The notes under the pieces: model-generated
Databases searched by the model: none
The model's input: only the letters and a program-made list of their open reading frames with translations
Told to the model about the DNA's origin: nothing
Translations under genes and position numbers: made by a program
Assembly (NCBI GenBank): GCA_011053005.1
Contig: DRHW01000007.1
Location: 1-64,000, forward strand
Length of the DNA: 64,000 nt
Direction of reading: 5' to 3'
From: Methylophaga sp.
GTDB lineage: Bacteria > Pseudomonadota > Gammaproteobacteria > Nitrosococcales > Methylophagaceae
Shown here: positions 1 to 8,779 of the stretch, piece after piece
Numbering within the stretch: the stretch's first letter is position 1
Layout: each line of letters opens with the position of its first letter

Positions 1-373
1 ACAAGCAGAAAATACGCGTTGGCACAAAGAACATTTAACATGGATACAAGAAGCTGATGAGTGGCAACATGAGACGCGGCGCTTGCTTGCCTTGCTCTAT
101 TTGCTTGAGCGTGCCTTGCCAGAACATTCTTCTCTGTTAAATAATCATGCCATGTTGATAGCAAAGAATGAGCATCAGCTACAAAGTTATCAATGCGATA
201 TCGGGGAGCACACAGACCTTATATCTCAAGCGAAACAGAATGAGTTTCATCAAAGACTATCTGAGCTTCATGAACAAACGAAACAAGAACATTTGAAATT
301 GAAACAGACCTATTCGAAAGAAATGGACAGCTTCAAGTCATTAGTGTTGAAATTGTTAAAAGAATGTCAGTGA
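1..373 (+). CDS. C-terminal part of a coiled-coil protein, function unknown
   Basis: The frame is open from base 2 to a TGA at 371-373, so the gene starts left of the window. No credible start codon with a ribosome binding site lies inside; a TTG at 83 is the only in-frame candidate and has none. The visible 123 residues are mostly charged and helical, rich in Glu, Lys, Gln and Leu, and the second half looks like a coiled coil. I do not recognise a family. It converges on the mepK-like gene, with only four bases between the two stops. Confidence 0.55.
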   Translation, partial: QAENTRWHKEHLTWIQEADEWQHETRRLLALLYLLERALPEHSSLLNNHAMLIAKNEHQLQSYQCDIGEHTDLISQAKQNEFHQRLSELHEQTKQEHLKLKQTYSKEMDSFKSLVLKLLKECQ

Positions 374-377
374 GCGG

Positions 378-956
378 TTAAGCTCCCCAATGACGGACAC
401 GCCCCGTATCTACATGAATAAAATTAGATTCAGGATAAAAGCCTACTCCACCCGCTTTTAAATTAAGCGCAATATCTCGCAAATCAGACAAGTTATATTC
501 TGGTAAACGAATATCAATCGCTTTGCCTTGCATGTGCAAACTTTTCTTTGCCACACCCGTCGTATTTTTATTTAATGTCGCATTTGTTTTTGGCGAGCGG
601 TAACCTGATATCACATGGAATGCTTGTTTAACTCCAGTTTTATGATGAATAAGGTTTAATAGTTCGATCAGATCAGTGTCGATTTTATGGACATCGCCAG
701 TACGGAAATCACGTAAAATCTGATCAATCGCCTTTAACTCAGTGGTTTGATACTGACCCTCGGCCCAATAAGTGGCATTAATGCTTTCACCCGTATGTAA
801 ATTAAATAATGATAACTTCCGCTCAGGTTGTTTTAATAACTTAGCAAATGCATTAGGCATCACAAGTCCAGCCGCGACACCCAGACCTATTTGTAGCAAA
901 CGCCGTCTGGAAAATCTGTGATGATCTAAAACGTGTTGATCTGATTTAAATTTCAT
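378..956 (-). CDS. mepK: MepK/YcbK-type murein endopeptidase (peptidase M15 / DUF882)
   Basis: The protein has 192 residues. It begins with a twin-arginine-type signal (SRRRLLQ, residues 16-22, then a hydrophobic run to about residue 38), which suggests folded export to the periplasm. The catalytic domain shows the SGYRSP motif at 117-122 and the zinc ligands of the M15/DUF882 fold: H141 and D148 in SLHMQGKAID and H181 in FIHVDTG. The family (E. coli YcbK, renamed MepK) cleaves peptidoglycan cross-links during cell growth. Full length and intact. It is a monocistronic minus-strand gene next to the zinc-ribbon gene. The family call is secure; the exact bond cleaved is inferred from the family. 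Confidence 0.85.
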   Translation of the reverse strand: MKFKSDQHVLDHHRFSRRRLLQIGLGVAAGLVMPNAFAKLLKQPERKLSLFNLHTGESINATYWAEGQYQTTELKAIDQILRDFRTGDVHKIDTDLIELLNLIHHKTGVKQAFHVISGYRSPKTNATLNKNTTGVAKKSLHMQGKAIDIRLPEYNLSDLRDIALNLKAGGVGFYPESNFIHVDTGRVRHWGA

Positions 957-1004
957 ATCCCAACCATATCGCTACTGCATTAAAAACCATTAATTTTAAT
1001 AACG

Positions 1005-1532
1005 TTATTGTTGTTTATTTCGTAGTGGCACTCGAACAAAGCTTGTCTGGTGACATTTTGGACAAGGTGGAATTCGGCCTGTTCGGTTGAAATGAACTAA
1101 ACCATCACAACTTTTACAAGCAAGCGTACCAATGCTTGTTATTTCACCGGTGTGATATTCTTCAGCGCGTTTTGCCTGCTCAGCCAACTGCGCAAGTTCT
1201 AAGCGTGTTTTATCTGCCACTTTAGCAAACACTTCTAATAAACGATCTTCTACTAGCTCTAAATCAAAGCTTAACCATGCTGACAATTCTTCGCCTGTTT
1301 GCTCCAGATAGTCAGCGGCATCGTGCAAATCACGGCGAACATAATAAGATAACTTTTCCGCCTCATCATGTGTAATTTCTTTTAATTCAACAGCTTGCTC
1401 TTTCGCTTTATCTATATTGTTCTGCAAAGTAGGTAGCGCTTGCTGCTCGGCCGTATCAAGAAATTGGTGAACACGTGCCATCATCTTGTCATAAGCTGCG
1501 ATGAGTTTTTGATCTAAATTCTGTTCTTTCAT
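1005..1532 (-). CDS. YbeL-like zinc-ribbon protein (DUF1451)
   Basis: I chose the ATG at 1532 (protein begins MKEQNLDQK) because AGGGG lies 9 bases upstream; a start at 1577 would add 15 residues without a ribosome binding site. The 175-residue protein is largely alpha-helical and ends in a zinc ribbon with C139, C142, C157 and C160 (CKSC and CPKC). Layout and length match E. coli YbeL (DUF1451), whose role is not known. It is divergent from dsbB, with the two starts about 70 bases apart. Confidence 0.75.
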   Translation of the reverse strand: MKEQNLDQKLIAAYDKMMARVHQFLDTAEQQALPTLQNNIDKAKEQAVELKEITHDEAEKLSYYVRRDLHDAADYLEQTGEELSAWLSFDLELVEDRLLEVFAKVADKTRLELAQLAEQAKRAEEYHTGEITSIGTLACKSCDGLVHFNRTGRIPPCPKCHQTSFVRVPLRNKQQ

Positions 1533-1600
1533 GGTAACGCCCCTTTCTACCCGCCGATGTTTAAGGTAACTTAGCACACAATTTTGAATTGGAGAAAGCT

Positions 1601-2083
1601 ATGTTATTGCCTCGACGTTTATTTTTATTGGGTTTCCTTTTGTCATTATCAATGGCCGCTGTTGCTGGCTACTTCCAACTAGTTGATAACCTTGAACCTT
1701 GCCCTTTATGCATATTACAACGTGTATTTACGATGCTGGTCGGTTTGGTACTACTGATAGCAGTCATACATAACCCCAAGGCGATTGGCGTGCGTATTTA
1801 TGGCTTATTAGGCGGTGTTTTAGCTTTACTTGGCGCTAGCATTTCTGCACGTCATCTCTGGTTACAAAGTCTACCTGAAGATCAAGTGCCAAGTTGTGGT
1901 CCAGGCCTGAATTTTATGCTTGATAATTTCCCCCTAGGCGACACCATTAATATGGTGTTAAGAGGTTCAGGTGAATGTGCTGAAGTATTGTGGACATTTA
2001 TGGGTGTAAGCATTCCTGGATGGACATTGCTTGCGTTTATCGTATTAGCAACGTTATCGCTTATTCCGTTATTTCGTCGTTAA
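1601..2083 (+). CDS. dsbB: Disulfide bond formation protein DsbB
   Basis: This inner-membrane protein reoxidises periplasmic DsbA and passes the electrons to quinone. The 160 residues contain four hydrophobic segments and both active cysteine pairs: C34-C37 in the CPLC motif of the first periplasmic loop, and C99/C126 in the second loop. The start is the ATG at 1601, preceded by GGAG 6 bases upstream; a TTG at 1589 is the alternative. Length is normal for DsbB. dsbA is not in the window. An imperfect hairpin follows 25 bases after the stop. Confidence 0.93.
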   Translation: MLLPRRLFLLGFLLSLSMAAVAGYFQLVDNLEPCPLCILQRVFTMLVGLVLLIAVIHNPKAIGVRIYGLLGGVLALLGASISARHLWLQSLPEDQVPSCGPGLNFMLDNFPLGDTINMVLRGSGECAEVLWTFMGVSIPGWTLLAFIVLATLSLIPLFRR

Positions 2084-2450
2084 CGCTTATCATTAAATAA
2101 TCTGCGATGCGACGTTATCAACTATTGCTCTATAAGCAAATAGTGATATCGTCGCCCACTTGCTCATTCTAGTCGAAAAGATAAGTCAATTAGCCTATGC
2201 AGATAAAAATAAGATCCTTTATCGCACAAGAATTTCAGTAAAGATTATCAATAAGTCGGCAAGATTTCTCATCAAGACTATTCAACAATGTGAGGAATGG
2301 GGGGAATACAATTGCAGGAAAAGAGCTCAAAGAAAAAACTTAATTTAGAAGACTGATTTCTGATGTGATTGTCTTCGAGCTTTGATTTAGCGAGAGGTGG
2401 CTTATTAATTAAAATGAGCCAAATGTAAATCTTTCTTTAACTAATACTTA
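2084..2450. other. Intergenic region between dsbB and infA
   Basis: These 367 bases lie between the convergent dsbB and infA genes. They hold the imperfect hairpin at 2109-2155. A 62-codon frame at 2160-2348 starts with TTG, has no ribosome binding site and no recognisable product, so I do not call it. Nothing else is evident. Confidence 0.6.
2109..2155. repeat. Long imperfect inverted repeat downstream of dsbB
   Basis: The two arms begin GCGACG and end CGTCGC and pair over about 20 positions with one mismatch and two single-base bulges around a CTATA loop. No T-run follows on either strand, so it is not a canonical intrinsic terminator. It may protect the dsbB mRNA end or be a palindromic repeat unit. 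Confidence 0.5.
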
Positions 2451-2669
2451 TTATCGAGCGCGGTAAGTAATACGACCTTTGCTTAAATCATAAGGTGTAA
2501 GTTGTACTGTTACTTTATCGCCCGTTAAGATACGGATGTAGTTTTTACGCATTTTTCCAGAAATATGCGCTGTTACAACATGACCATTTTCTAGTTCTAC
2601 TCGAAAAGTAGTGTTTGGCATGGTGTCGATTACAGTGCCTTCAAATTCAATATGTTCTTCTTTTGACAT
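2451..2669 (-). CDS. infA: Translation initiation factor IF-1
   Basis: The 72-residue protein is a single S1/OB-fold with the typical IF-1 start ([13 protein letters not shown]), the central [14 protein letters not shown] segment and the SKGRITYR end. IF-1 binds the ribosomal A site during initiation together with IF-2 and IF-3. It lies downstream of bpt on the same strand with a gap of about 60 bases; infA beside aat/bpt is a common arrangement in gammaproteobacteria. Length and sequence are entirely normal. Confidence 0.96.
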   Translation of the reverse strand: MSKEEHIEFEGTVIDTMPNTTFRVELENGHVVTAHISGKMRKNYIRILTGDKVTVQLTPYDLSKGRITYRAR

Positions 2670-2728
2670 AAAATTCTAATGTTCACTCAAAAATTAAACG
2701 ACTATTTTGCAGGAAAACTACTGATTAT

Positions 2729-3442
2729 TCAAAGTTTTTCATCATTTAAGGCTTGCCATTTCTGGTTTTTGTAGCCTTCTAAGCCTGAAAAATTTTGTTT
2801 ATATTTCATCTTTTGACAATCACTAATCCAATAACCCAAGTAAACACAAGGTAAACCGTGTGTTTGGGCAATATTAATTTGTTGCAGAATCGCATAGGTA
2901 CCTAGACTGTGAGATTTCATCTCAGGATCAAAGAATGTATACAATGCGGATAATCCATGCTGAACAAAATCCGTCACTGCGACAGCGACCAGCCTTTCCC
3001 CATCTCTAATTTCAATAAAAACCGTGTCAGACCAGCTTGATGTTAAGAAATTAATATAAGCATCTACCGTCGGATGATCCATTCCACCACCAATATGCCT
3101 TGCCGCTAAATAACGGCAATATAACTCATAATGTTCCGTATTAAATGATGCAGAATGATGACTAATAGTCAGATGCTGATTTCGTTTTAAACAACGACGC
3201 TGGCTACGATTTAAGGTGAATTGGGCCGTGTTGATCCGTACCGGAACACAAGCTTGGCAATTAAGGCAATGAGGACGATAAGCTAAATCGCCACTTCGTC
3301 TAAAACCATATTGAATAAGATGACTATAAAATCGATTCGTCATCGGTTTATTGGGATCGGGGTAAATATTGCTCGCCTCCCGCCCCTCCAAATAAGAACA
3401 AGGGTGAGGAGAATCTTGATAAAGAATTAAAGATTCACTCAT
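2729..3442 (-). CDS. bpt: Aspartate/glutamate leucyltransferase (Bpt, ATE family)
   Basis: The 237-residue protein matches the bacterial ATE family. It has the N-terminal cysteine-rich part (C16, and CLNCQAC near residue 60) followed by the GNAT-like C-terminal domain with GGGMDHPTVDAYINFL and GLSALYTFFDPE. The enzyme transfers leucine from Leu-tRNA to proteins with N-terminal Asp or Glu, marking them for ClpS/ClpAP degradation. Its start overlaps the stop of aat by four bases (ATGA), so the two leucyl-transferring N-end-rule enzymes are translationally coupled. Confidence 0.93.
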   Translation of the reverse strand: MSESLILYQDSPHPCSYLEGREASNIYPDPNKPMTNRFYSHLIQYGFRRSGDLAYRPHCLNCQACVPVRINTAQFTLNRSQRRCLKRNQHLTISHHSASFNTEHYELYCRYLAARHIGGGMDHPTVDAYINFLTSSWSDTVFIEIRDGERLVAVAVTDFVQHGLSALYTFFDPEMKSHSLGTYAILQQINIAQTHGLPCVYLGYWISDCQKMKYKQNFSGLEGYKNQKWQALNDEKL

Positions 3443-4167
3443 AAAATAGCCGGAAGATCTGGATCAAGTTGCCACAATCCAGACTTATTTAGCGATAAAC
3501 CCTCATCACACAGCTTATCCAGGTGTTCAATAAAATGACTGCGTGATATTTCTTGTGCACCTAAACTGGCTAAATGTTCTGAATAAATCTGGCAGTCAAT
3601 CAATGGAAATTTCCAACGCTGTAATTGTTGACACAATGCGACTAAAGCTAGCTTTGAACTATCTGTCACTCGACTAAACATTGATTCACCAAAAAATGCC
3701 TGACCGATTGCAATGCCATATAAACCACCGACTAATTGCCCATCTAACCAACATTCAACACTGTGAGCATGACCTTGCTCATGTAATTCATTATAAGCAG
3801 CAATCATATCAGGATGGATCCAAGTACTGTTATCAGGATCTAAACCTTGTTGTCGAGGCTGTGAGCATGCTGTAATGACCTGATTAAATGCTTGATCAAA
3901 GCTGATTGTCATCGCTGTTGTTCGAATTGTCTTTTTTAAGCTTTTAGATAACTTGAGTTGGTCAGTCCATAATATAAGTCGAGGATCTGGGCTCCACCAT
4001 AAAATAGGATTCTGTTTATTAAACCAAGGAAAAATACCTTGTCGGTAGGCATTTAGCAGTCTCGTCGGTGACAAGTCACCACCAGCAGCCAATAAACCAT
4101 CATCAAATGCTTGGTCAACAGGTGGAAATAGATCGTTATCGTGCGAACCTAACCAAGTAATAGCCAT
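3439..4167 (-). CDS. aat: Leucyl/phenylalanyl-tRNA--protein transferase
   Basis: The 242-residue protein carries the family hallmarks: DGLLAAGGDLSP near the N terminus, RQGIFPWF, WWSPDPR and the central EGxAHSVE-like segment (EQGHAHSVECWLDG) followed by GGLYGI and GESMFSR. It adds Leu or Phe to proteins with N-terminal Arg or Lys in the bacterial N-end rule. The ATG directly abuts the stop of the upstream HDOD gene and its own end overlaps bpt, so the three minus-strand genes form a tight unit. Confidence 0.95.
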   Translation of the reverse strand: MAITWLGSHDNDLFPPVDQAFDDGLLAAGGDLSPTRLLNAYRQGIFPWFNKQNPILWWSPDPRLILWTDQLKLSKSLKKTIRTTAMTISFDQAFNQVITACSQPRQQGLDPDNSTWIHPDMIAAYNELHEQGHAHSVECWLDGQLVGGLYGIAIGQAFFGESMFSRVTDSSKLALVALCQQLQRWKFPLIDCQIYSEHLASLGAQEISRSHFIEHLDKLCDEGLSLNKSGLWQLDPDLPAIL

Positions 4168-5352
4168 TTAGTCGATAAGTTGCGTGTTGAGTTCTTTTGC
4201 CCAGTGAATGGCATCTAAATAGGATCTGGCAACGATTTCGATCGGTAATGGCGAGGCATCTAGCGCACGCCAGTCACCTTTTTCATAGTTCAATACATCA
4301 CGCAATACTTGACCAGCTGGTCCTGATTTATTCAGCAAAGCAGTGCTTAATTCTGTTGATAACGGTAACTGAGTTAATATTGTAGCTAAAGACTTATCTA
4401 ACAAGGCATCAAGAGTCGAAAATAAGCCGGTAGCAAAACTTAACTCAGCAGACGCTTTATAATATTTTGCTAATAATTCACACATCCTGGCTCTAGTCAT
4501 CGCGACAACACGTAATTCATTCGGCTTATTATCAATAGTCGATAAGCTCAATAAACTGGCCCATGTTTTTACTTTTTTATGACCCAACATAACAATCGCT
4601 TGCTTAACGCTGCTGACTTCACGTGGTAAACCAAAAAAAGCAGAGTTGATTAATCGCAAAAGTTTATAACTCAAACTGAGATCTTTATTAATCGTCGTAG
4701 CAATTTCTTCAGCATCAACATCCGGCTCTTGTAATTTAACTAATAAGGTCATTAAAGTTTGAGTTGAAAGTGATACTTTTTGATTATCGTTGGCTAATGG
4801 GACGGTATAAAATTGGCCTTGTAATAAATCTAAGTTATATGTTTTACAAAATGAATAGTCAGCTTGATCATCTACATTGGTTGCACACAATATTTTATGA
4901 TGTTGGCGCCAATAGGGTAAATGCTCAGTCAAAGCCTGCGAGTCCACCTTCTTTAGATCTATTAATAATGTATTTGCACGGTGATCATCGTTGGTCTTTG
5001 CAGCATGTTGGGCAAACAAAAGTTGTTTTTTATGCTCAGCCGAGTGACCATCATCATTGAGATCCAAAATCAATGAAAAGTCATTATCTTCACTGTTATA
5101 TAAAGCCTCACGCCAAGATTCTGGTATCGATAATAGCGCTTCTTGCTGCTCACTTATTGAGGGCAAAATATTAGGTAATTGGCTAACAAAATCGGGGACC
5201 GGTGAATCATCATTCAATGGCTCCCCCTGTTTATTTAAAAAATTAAGATGGTAACTTTTAACATTAAGTTTATCGGTTACAAATTGTGGTTGACGATGAA
5301 TCAAGCCAGAAAATGTTTTTAATAATTCAAATGGGAACTGTTGTTCAGCCAT
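4168..5352 (-). CDS. HDOD-domain regulator with a degenerate EAL-like N-terminal half
   Basis: The protein has 394 residues. About residues 195-390 form an HDOD domain (TLMTLLVKLQEPDVDAEEIA, LLRLINSAFFGLPREVSSVKQAIVMLG). The N-terminal half ends in FCKTYNLDLLQGQFYTVPL, which resembles the end of an EAL domain (GFDYFQGYFFSRP type). No intact EAL motif or metal-binding residues are visible, so it resembles the YuxH-like EAL-HDOD group with an inactive EAL part. Such proteins are usually signalling scaffolds in motility or c-di-GMP circuits. Its stop is directly followed by the start of aat. The HDOD call is firm; the EAL remnant is an inference. Confidence 0.75.
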   Translation of the reverse strand: MAEQQFPFELLKTFSGLIHRQPQFVTDKLNVKSYHLNFLNKQGEPLNDDSPVPDFVSQLPNILPSISEQQEALLSIPESWREALYNSEDNDFSLILDLNDDGHSAEHKKQLLFAQHAAKTNDDHRANTLLIDLKKVDSQALTEHLPYWRQHHKILCATNVDDQADYSFCKTYNLDLLQGQFYTVPLANDNQKVSLSTQTLMTLLVKLQEPDVDAEEIATTINKDLSLSYKLLRLINSAFFGLPREVSSVKQAIVMLGHKKVKTWASLLSLSTIDNKPNELRVVAMTRARMCELLAKYYKASAELSFATGLFSTLDALLDKSLATILTQLPLSTELSTALLNKSGPAGQVLRDVLNYEKGDWRALDASPLPIEIVARSYLDAIHWAKELNTQLID

Positions 5353-5382
5353 AATAACTTCCTACCTATTTCCTATTTATCA

Positions 5383-5982
5383 TCAGATCGATTCCCGACC
5401 TGAAAAAGCATGAGATAGCGTTCCACTGTCGACAAATTCTAACTCTCCACCGAGGGGGATACCATGCGCCAATCGTGTGACATGAATTTTTCTAGCTCGA
5501 GCCAGCTGACCAATATAGTGAGCGGTTGCTTCGCCTTCAACGGTAGGATTCGTTGCAAGGATTACCTCTTGAATACTCTCTTGTTCAAATAATTCAATAA
5601 GCTTTGGAATACCTAAAGCTTCTGGACCAATGCCATCTAAGGGAGATAAATGACCCGACAATACAAAATATTGTCCTTGATAATGTGTTGCTTGATCTAT
5701 GGCGAGCACATCACTGGGCATTTCAACAATACAAAGTTGATCTTGACGGCGCTGAGGATCACTACAACGGCTACACAATTCTGTTTCGCTTAAAATCCTA
5801 CATTGCTGACAATGATGCACTTTTTCTAATGCTTGACTAATTGCTTGCGTTAACCGCAGTCCGCCAGCACGATTACGCTCAAGTATATGAAAAGCCATAC
5901 GTTGGGCAGACTTAGGCCCGACGCCCGGCAAACATCGTAGTGCCTCAACTAACTGCTCAATACTGGGTCCTAAACTCGCCAT
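5383..5982 (-). CDS. recR: Recombination mediator RecR
   Basis: The 199-residue protein shows the helix-hairpin-helix start ([22 protein letters not shown]), the zinc finger C58, C61, C70, C73 (CQQC...CSRC) and the Toprim domain with [11 protein letters not shown] and [14 protein letters not shown]. RecR acts with RecF and RecO to load RecA onto SSB-coated gaps. It is the last gene of dnaX-ybaB-recR, about 20 bases after ybaB, a widely conserved operon. Confidence 0.96.
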   Translation of the reverse strand: MASLGPSIEQLVEALRCLPGVGPKSAQRMAFHILERNRAGGLRLTQAISQALEKVHHCQQCRILSETELCSRCSDPQRRQDQLCIVEMPSDVLAIDQATHYQGQYFVLSGHLSPLDGIGPEALGIPKLIELFEQESIQEVILATNPTVEGEATAHYIGQLARARKIHVTRLAHGIPLGGELEFVDSGTLSHAFSGRESI

Positions 5983-6001
5983 TAGATATTAATAACGATA
6001 A

Positions 6002-6310
6002 TTAAAACGGTAGTTTCATGCCAGCTGGCATCATGCCTGCCATACGATCTTGGCTCGTTTTTTCAACCTGACGAACCGCGTCATTGACTGCTGCTGCGAT
6101 GAGATCTTCTAACATTTCTTTATCATCTTGAAATAACGCATCTTCGATACTAACGCGTTTAACATCATGTTTGCCGGTCATAGTTATTTTAACCATACCA
6201 CCGCCTGCTTGGCCTGTTACTTCCATCACTGCCAACTCTTGCTGCGCTTTTTCCATATTCGCTTGCATTTGTTGCGCTTGTTTCATCAAATTACCCATTC
6301 CGCCTTTCAT
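6002..6310 (-). CDS. ybaB: YbaB/EbfC family nucleoid-associated protein
   Basis: I use the second ATG at 6310 ([13 protein letters not shown]) because GAGGA stands about 7 bases upstream of it, while for the ATG at 6316 the same GAGGA would be only a base away. The 102-residue protein has the coiled-coil start [19 protein letters not shown] and the conserved core [16 protein letters not shown], with Met-rich MAGMMPAGM at the end. EbfC proteins are dimeric DNA-binding proteins. It sits between dnaX and recR with short gaps. Confidence 0.92.
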   Translation of the reverse strand: MKGGMGNLMKQAQQMQANMEKAQQELAVMEVTGQAGGGMVKITMTGKHDVKRVSIEDALFQDDKEMLEDLIAAAVNDAVRQVEKTSQDRMAGMMPAGMKLPF

Positions 6311-6324
6311 CGTCATTCCTCTTT

Positions 6325-8055
6325 TTAATCTAACGGTTTAATTGTACTTTCAATCACTCTGCCATTGAAAGCTTGTTTCAGCTCATCAACCGCAGGATCG
6401 TTATGAATTGCATCGACTGCGTTTTGCTGACTAACTTGAGTTTGGTGTGCCCGCTCTGCAGCTAAAGTTGGCGTGGCTATGACAGAATCTTGTTGTGCTT
6501 CTTGCTGAAAAACAAGTTTGATTGTTTGGCCTACATATTTACTTAGTGCTGTCGCTAATCGGTCTTGTGTTTTTTCACTACTTAAATGTGCTAATTCCGG
6601 CGCAATGGCCAAGGTGCATTTATTATCTTCAAACATAATAAAGGCACTATTATCAGCTAATTGGCGAGCAAAGGCCGCTAACTTCAAACTACCGATAACA
6701 CTAAGCCAGTTACTTTTATTCAGCGTTTTATCGGTTGCTGGGTTAACTACGATTGTTGGTTCAGTCATAGGTACTGGGTTAGTTGGTGAACTTGCAGGTT
6801 CAGCAATCTGCGCAGTAGGTGTAGGACGTTCAGGCACAGCTTGTGTATAACTCGCAGCAGGTGCTACTACTTCGGGTTTAGTTATAACAATACTAGGGTT
6901 AACTGCTGGGCTGGCATTTGGCTTTTGCACCGGTATATTCGCAGGTGTATTAACAGATGTTGTTTCAGACTTTTTTGGCTGAAAACTCAACATTCTAAGC
7001 AGCGTCATCTCAAAGCCACTTTTAGGATCAGCCGCCAACGGTAAATCACGTTTGCCGTGTAAAGCAATTTGATACAACAACTGCACGGTTTCAGGGCTAA
7101 TTTGTGTACTAATTGACTTTAATAACGCGTGTTCATCATCAGCAGATTGTTCGAGATCAGGCACCAATTGCATAGTTGCTAAACGTTGCAACAATGCTAA
7201 TAAAGCATTCAGTACGCTGGTAAAATCTCGGCCCTGCGCAGATAATTCTTGTGCTTGTATTAATAAAGCTTTGCCATCTTGATTAATAAGCGCCGTTACA
7301 ATATCAAATAACTGATGCTGATTTATCGAGCCCAACATTTGATGTACTTGTTCATCCGTCACATCACCTGCGCCAAATGAAATAGCTTGATCGAGCAAAC
7401 TTAAAGCATCACGCATACTGCCATCAGCAGAGCGTGCTAATGCTGTTAGTGCATCAGATTCAAACGTAATCGTTTCTTGATGAAGAATATGAGCAAGATG
7501 ACCTGAAATTTGATCGACTTCCAAACGACGTAAATTAAACTGCAGACAACGCGACAAAATAGTAACGGGGAGTTTTTGCGGATCAGTAGTCGCGAATAAA
7601 AACTTAACGTGAGGTGGCGGTTCTTCTAATGTTTTAAGCAACGCATTAAAACTACTCGTCGATAGCATATGTACTTCATCTATCAAATAGACTTTATAAC
7701 GTCCGCGGCTCGGCGCGTATTGCACGTTATCTAACAGTTCACGAGTATCATCGACTTTAGTTCGCGAGGCGGCATCGACTTCAATCAAGTCGACAAATCG
7801 ACCGGCATCAACCTCTTGGCAACTTTGGCATTCACCGCAAGGAGTAGAACTGACACCTTGCTCACAATTCAGTGATTTGGCTAATATACGTGCGAGGGTT
7901 GTTTTACCTACACCGCGGGTGCCGGCAAATAAAAAGGCATGATGTAAACGATCTTGATCCAGACCATTAATGAGGGCGCGAAGGACATGTTGCTGGCCGA
8001 CGACTTCAGAAAACATTTTAGGCCGCCATTTTCGGGCGAGAACCAAGTAACTCAT
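6325..8055 (-). CDS. dnaX: DNA polymerase III subunits gamma and tau
   Basis: The 576-residue tau form has the clamp-loader AAA+ module: Walker [10 protein letters not shown] at 45-53, zinc cysteines C64, C73, C76 and C79, DEVH at 126-129 and the SRC sensor motif. A low-complexity linker of about 100 residues rich in Pro, Thr and Val follows, then the C-terminal tau domain. At codons 360-362 the mRNA has the slippery heptamer A AAA AAG in the correct phase, with a TGA two codons further in the -1 frame. This would end a short gamma-like form right after the clamp-loader domains. First gene of dnaX-ybaB-recR, next to the 4.5S RNA gene. Confidence 0.96.
   Translation of the reverse strand: MSYLVLARKWRPKMFSEVVGQQHVLRALINGLDQDRLHHAFLFAGTRGVGKTTLARILAKSLNCEQGVSSTPCGECQSCQEVDAGRFVDLIEVDAASRTKVDDTRELLDNVQYAPSRGRYKVYLIDEVHMLSTSSFNALLKTLEEPPPHVKFLFATTDPQKLPVTILSRCLQFNLRRLEVDQISGHLAHILHQETITFESDALTALARSADGSMRDALSLLDQAISFGAGDVTDEQVHQMLGSINQHQLFDIVTALINQDGKALLIQAQELSAQGRDFTSVLNALLALLQRLATMQLVPDLEQSADDEHALLKSISTQISPETVQLLYQIALHGKRDLPLAADPKSGFEMTLLRMLSFQPKKSETTSVNTPANIPVQKPNASPAVNPSIVITKPEVVAPAASYTQAVPERPTPTAQIAEPASSPTNPVPMTEPTIVVNPATDKTLNKSNWLSVIGSLKLAAFARQLADNSAFIMFEDNKCTLAIAPELAHLSSEKTQDRLATALSKYVGQTIKLVFQQEAQQDSVIATPTLAAERAHQTQVSQQNAVDAIHNDPAVDELKQAFNGRVIESTIKPLD
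6965..6976 (-). other. Predicted programmed -1 frameshift site in dnaX
   Basis: On the minus strand bases 6976 to 6970 read A AAA AAG in the zero frame, the same heptamer as in E. coli dnaX. After a -1 slip the next codons are GTC and TGA (TGA at 6967-6965), giving a product of about 363 residues ending Lys-Lys-Val. No strong downstream stem-loop and no AGGGAG-type upstream stimulator is obvious, so efficiency cannot be judged. Confidence 0.7.
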
Positions 8056-8146
8056 ATGATGGTTTGATACCTAGTGTCTAATTGCTGCAATCTTGATTCA
8101 GCATTTTCAGCCATGTTAATCAAGTTCCAGCAAAGCATATTGGGCG

Positions 8147-8257
8147 ATGACTCACACCAGCCAAATCTCGGCGCTCGAGTCCGAAGGCTCCGCTGCTCCC
8201 TTCCGGGTCTGACGGGCTGACCAACATATCGTCGCGAGGCGACCAGTGCAAATCACC
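8147..8257 (-). ncRNA. ffs: 4.5S RNA (small bacterial signal recognition particle RNA)
   Basis: The minus strand carries the conserved SRP domain IV apical sequence, GTCAGACCCGGAAGGGAGCA, corresponding to E. coli GTCAGGTCCGGAAGGAAGCA. The preceding CTGGTCGCCTCGCGAC also aligns with the E. coli strand. The ends pair: GATTTGCACTGG at the 5' end with CTGGTGTGAGTC at the 3' end makes 12 pairs including wobbles, which sets the boundaries at about 8254 and 8149. The RNA binds Ffh and targets membrane proteins to the translocon. It lies just upstream of dnaX on the same strand. Confidence 0.93.
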
Positions 8258-8575
8258 ATTGAACGGATGATCTTAAGGGTTTTTTAGTATTTTGGCTATT
8301 TAAATTTATGAAACCAAAGCCAACATCAATCAATAAAAAGTTAAGGTCGTGTAATTGATACCGTCAATTGAGCTTTAAAAATAATACTTAAATTATGCGT
8401 TGCCAATCTCTAATCTTAATAAAGAGAGGTAGCCGTTAAAACAAAAACGAAAACCAACACCTTGTGATGGTTTTCGTTCATTTTTGCTTATCAAATCAGT
8501 TCTTTAATATTGAGATAATGTCACAGTTTGATAAGACTGAATACGTTTGTTTTGTCTTACTTAAAGCTTAAACAA
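8258..8575. other. Intergenic region between the 4.5S RNA gene and yqaE
   Basis: This stretch holds the terminator at 8447-8477 and, at its left end, the presumed promoter of the 4.5S RNA gene (a TAAGAT -10-like hexamer on the minus strand about 15 bases before the RNA). No coding frame is supported. Confidence 0.6.
8447..8477 (-). terminator. Intrinsic terminator of the small stress-protein cluster
   Basis: A perfect 10-base stem (ACGAAAACCA / TGGTTTTCGT) has an 11-base loop. On the minus strand it runs straight into TTTTGTTTT. It lies about 100 bases downstream of the yqaE-like gene. Confidence 0.8.
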
Positions 8576-8734
8576 CTAACGTTTAGCAATAATCCATACA
8601 GCATGAATAATGCCGGGAATGTAGCCTAATAAGGTTAGAAGAATATTTAACCAAAAAGCACCACCTAAACCTACTTGTAAAAATACACCTAGTGGCGGTA
8701 TTAAAATTGCTATTAAAATTCGAATTAAATCCAT
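8576..8734 (-). CDS. yqaE: YqaE/Pmp3 family small membrane protein
   Basis: This 52-residue gene is too short for most gene callers. The product starts MDLIRILIAILIPPLGVFLQ and continues with a Gly-rich turn and a second membrane helix ending HAVWIIAKR, the classic two-helix UPF0057/Pmp3 layout. The ATG is preceded by GAGAGGA about 6 bases upstream. Family members are stress-induced proteolipids that affect membrane potential in yeast and plants; in bacteria the role is unclear. It is the last gene of the minus-strand small-protein cluster, before the terminator at 8447-8477. Confidence 0.88.
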   Translation of the reverse strand: MDLIRILIAILIPPLGVFLQVGLGGAFWLNILLTLLGYIPGIIHAVWIIAKR

Positions 8735-8779
8735 AAATTCCTCTCTGTAATGTAAGTGGCGCTTAATAAAGCGTTAAAG

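Noticed and set aside
2160..2348. 62-codon open frame after dsbB
   Set aside because: It starts with TTG without a ribosome binding site, has no recognisable product and lies in AT-rich convergent intergenic DNA.
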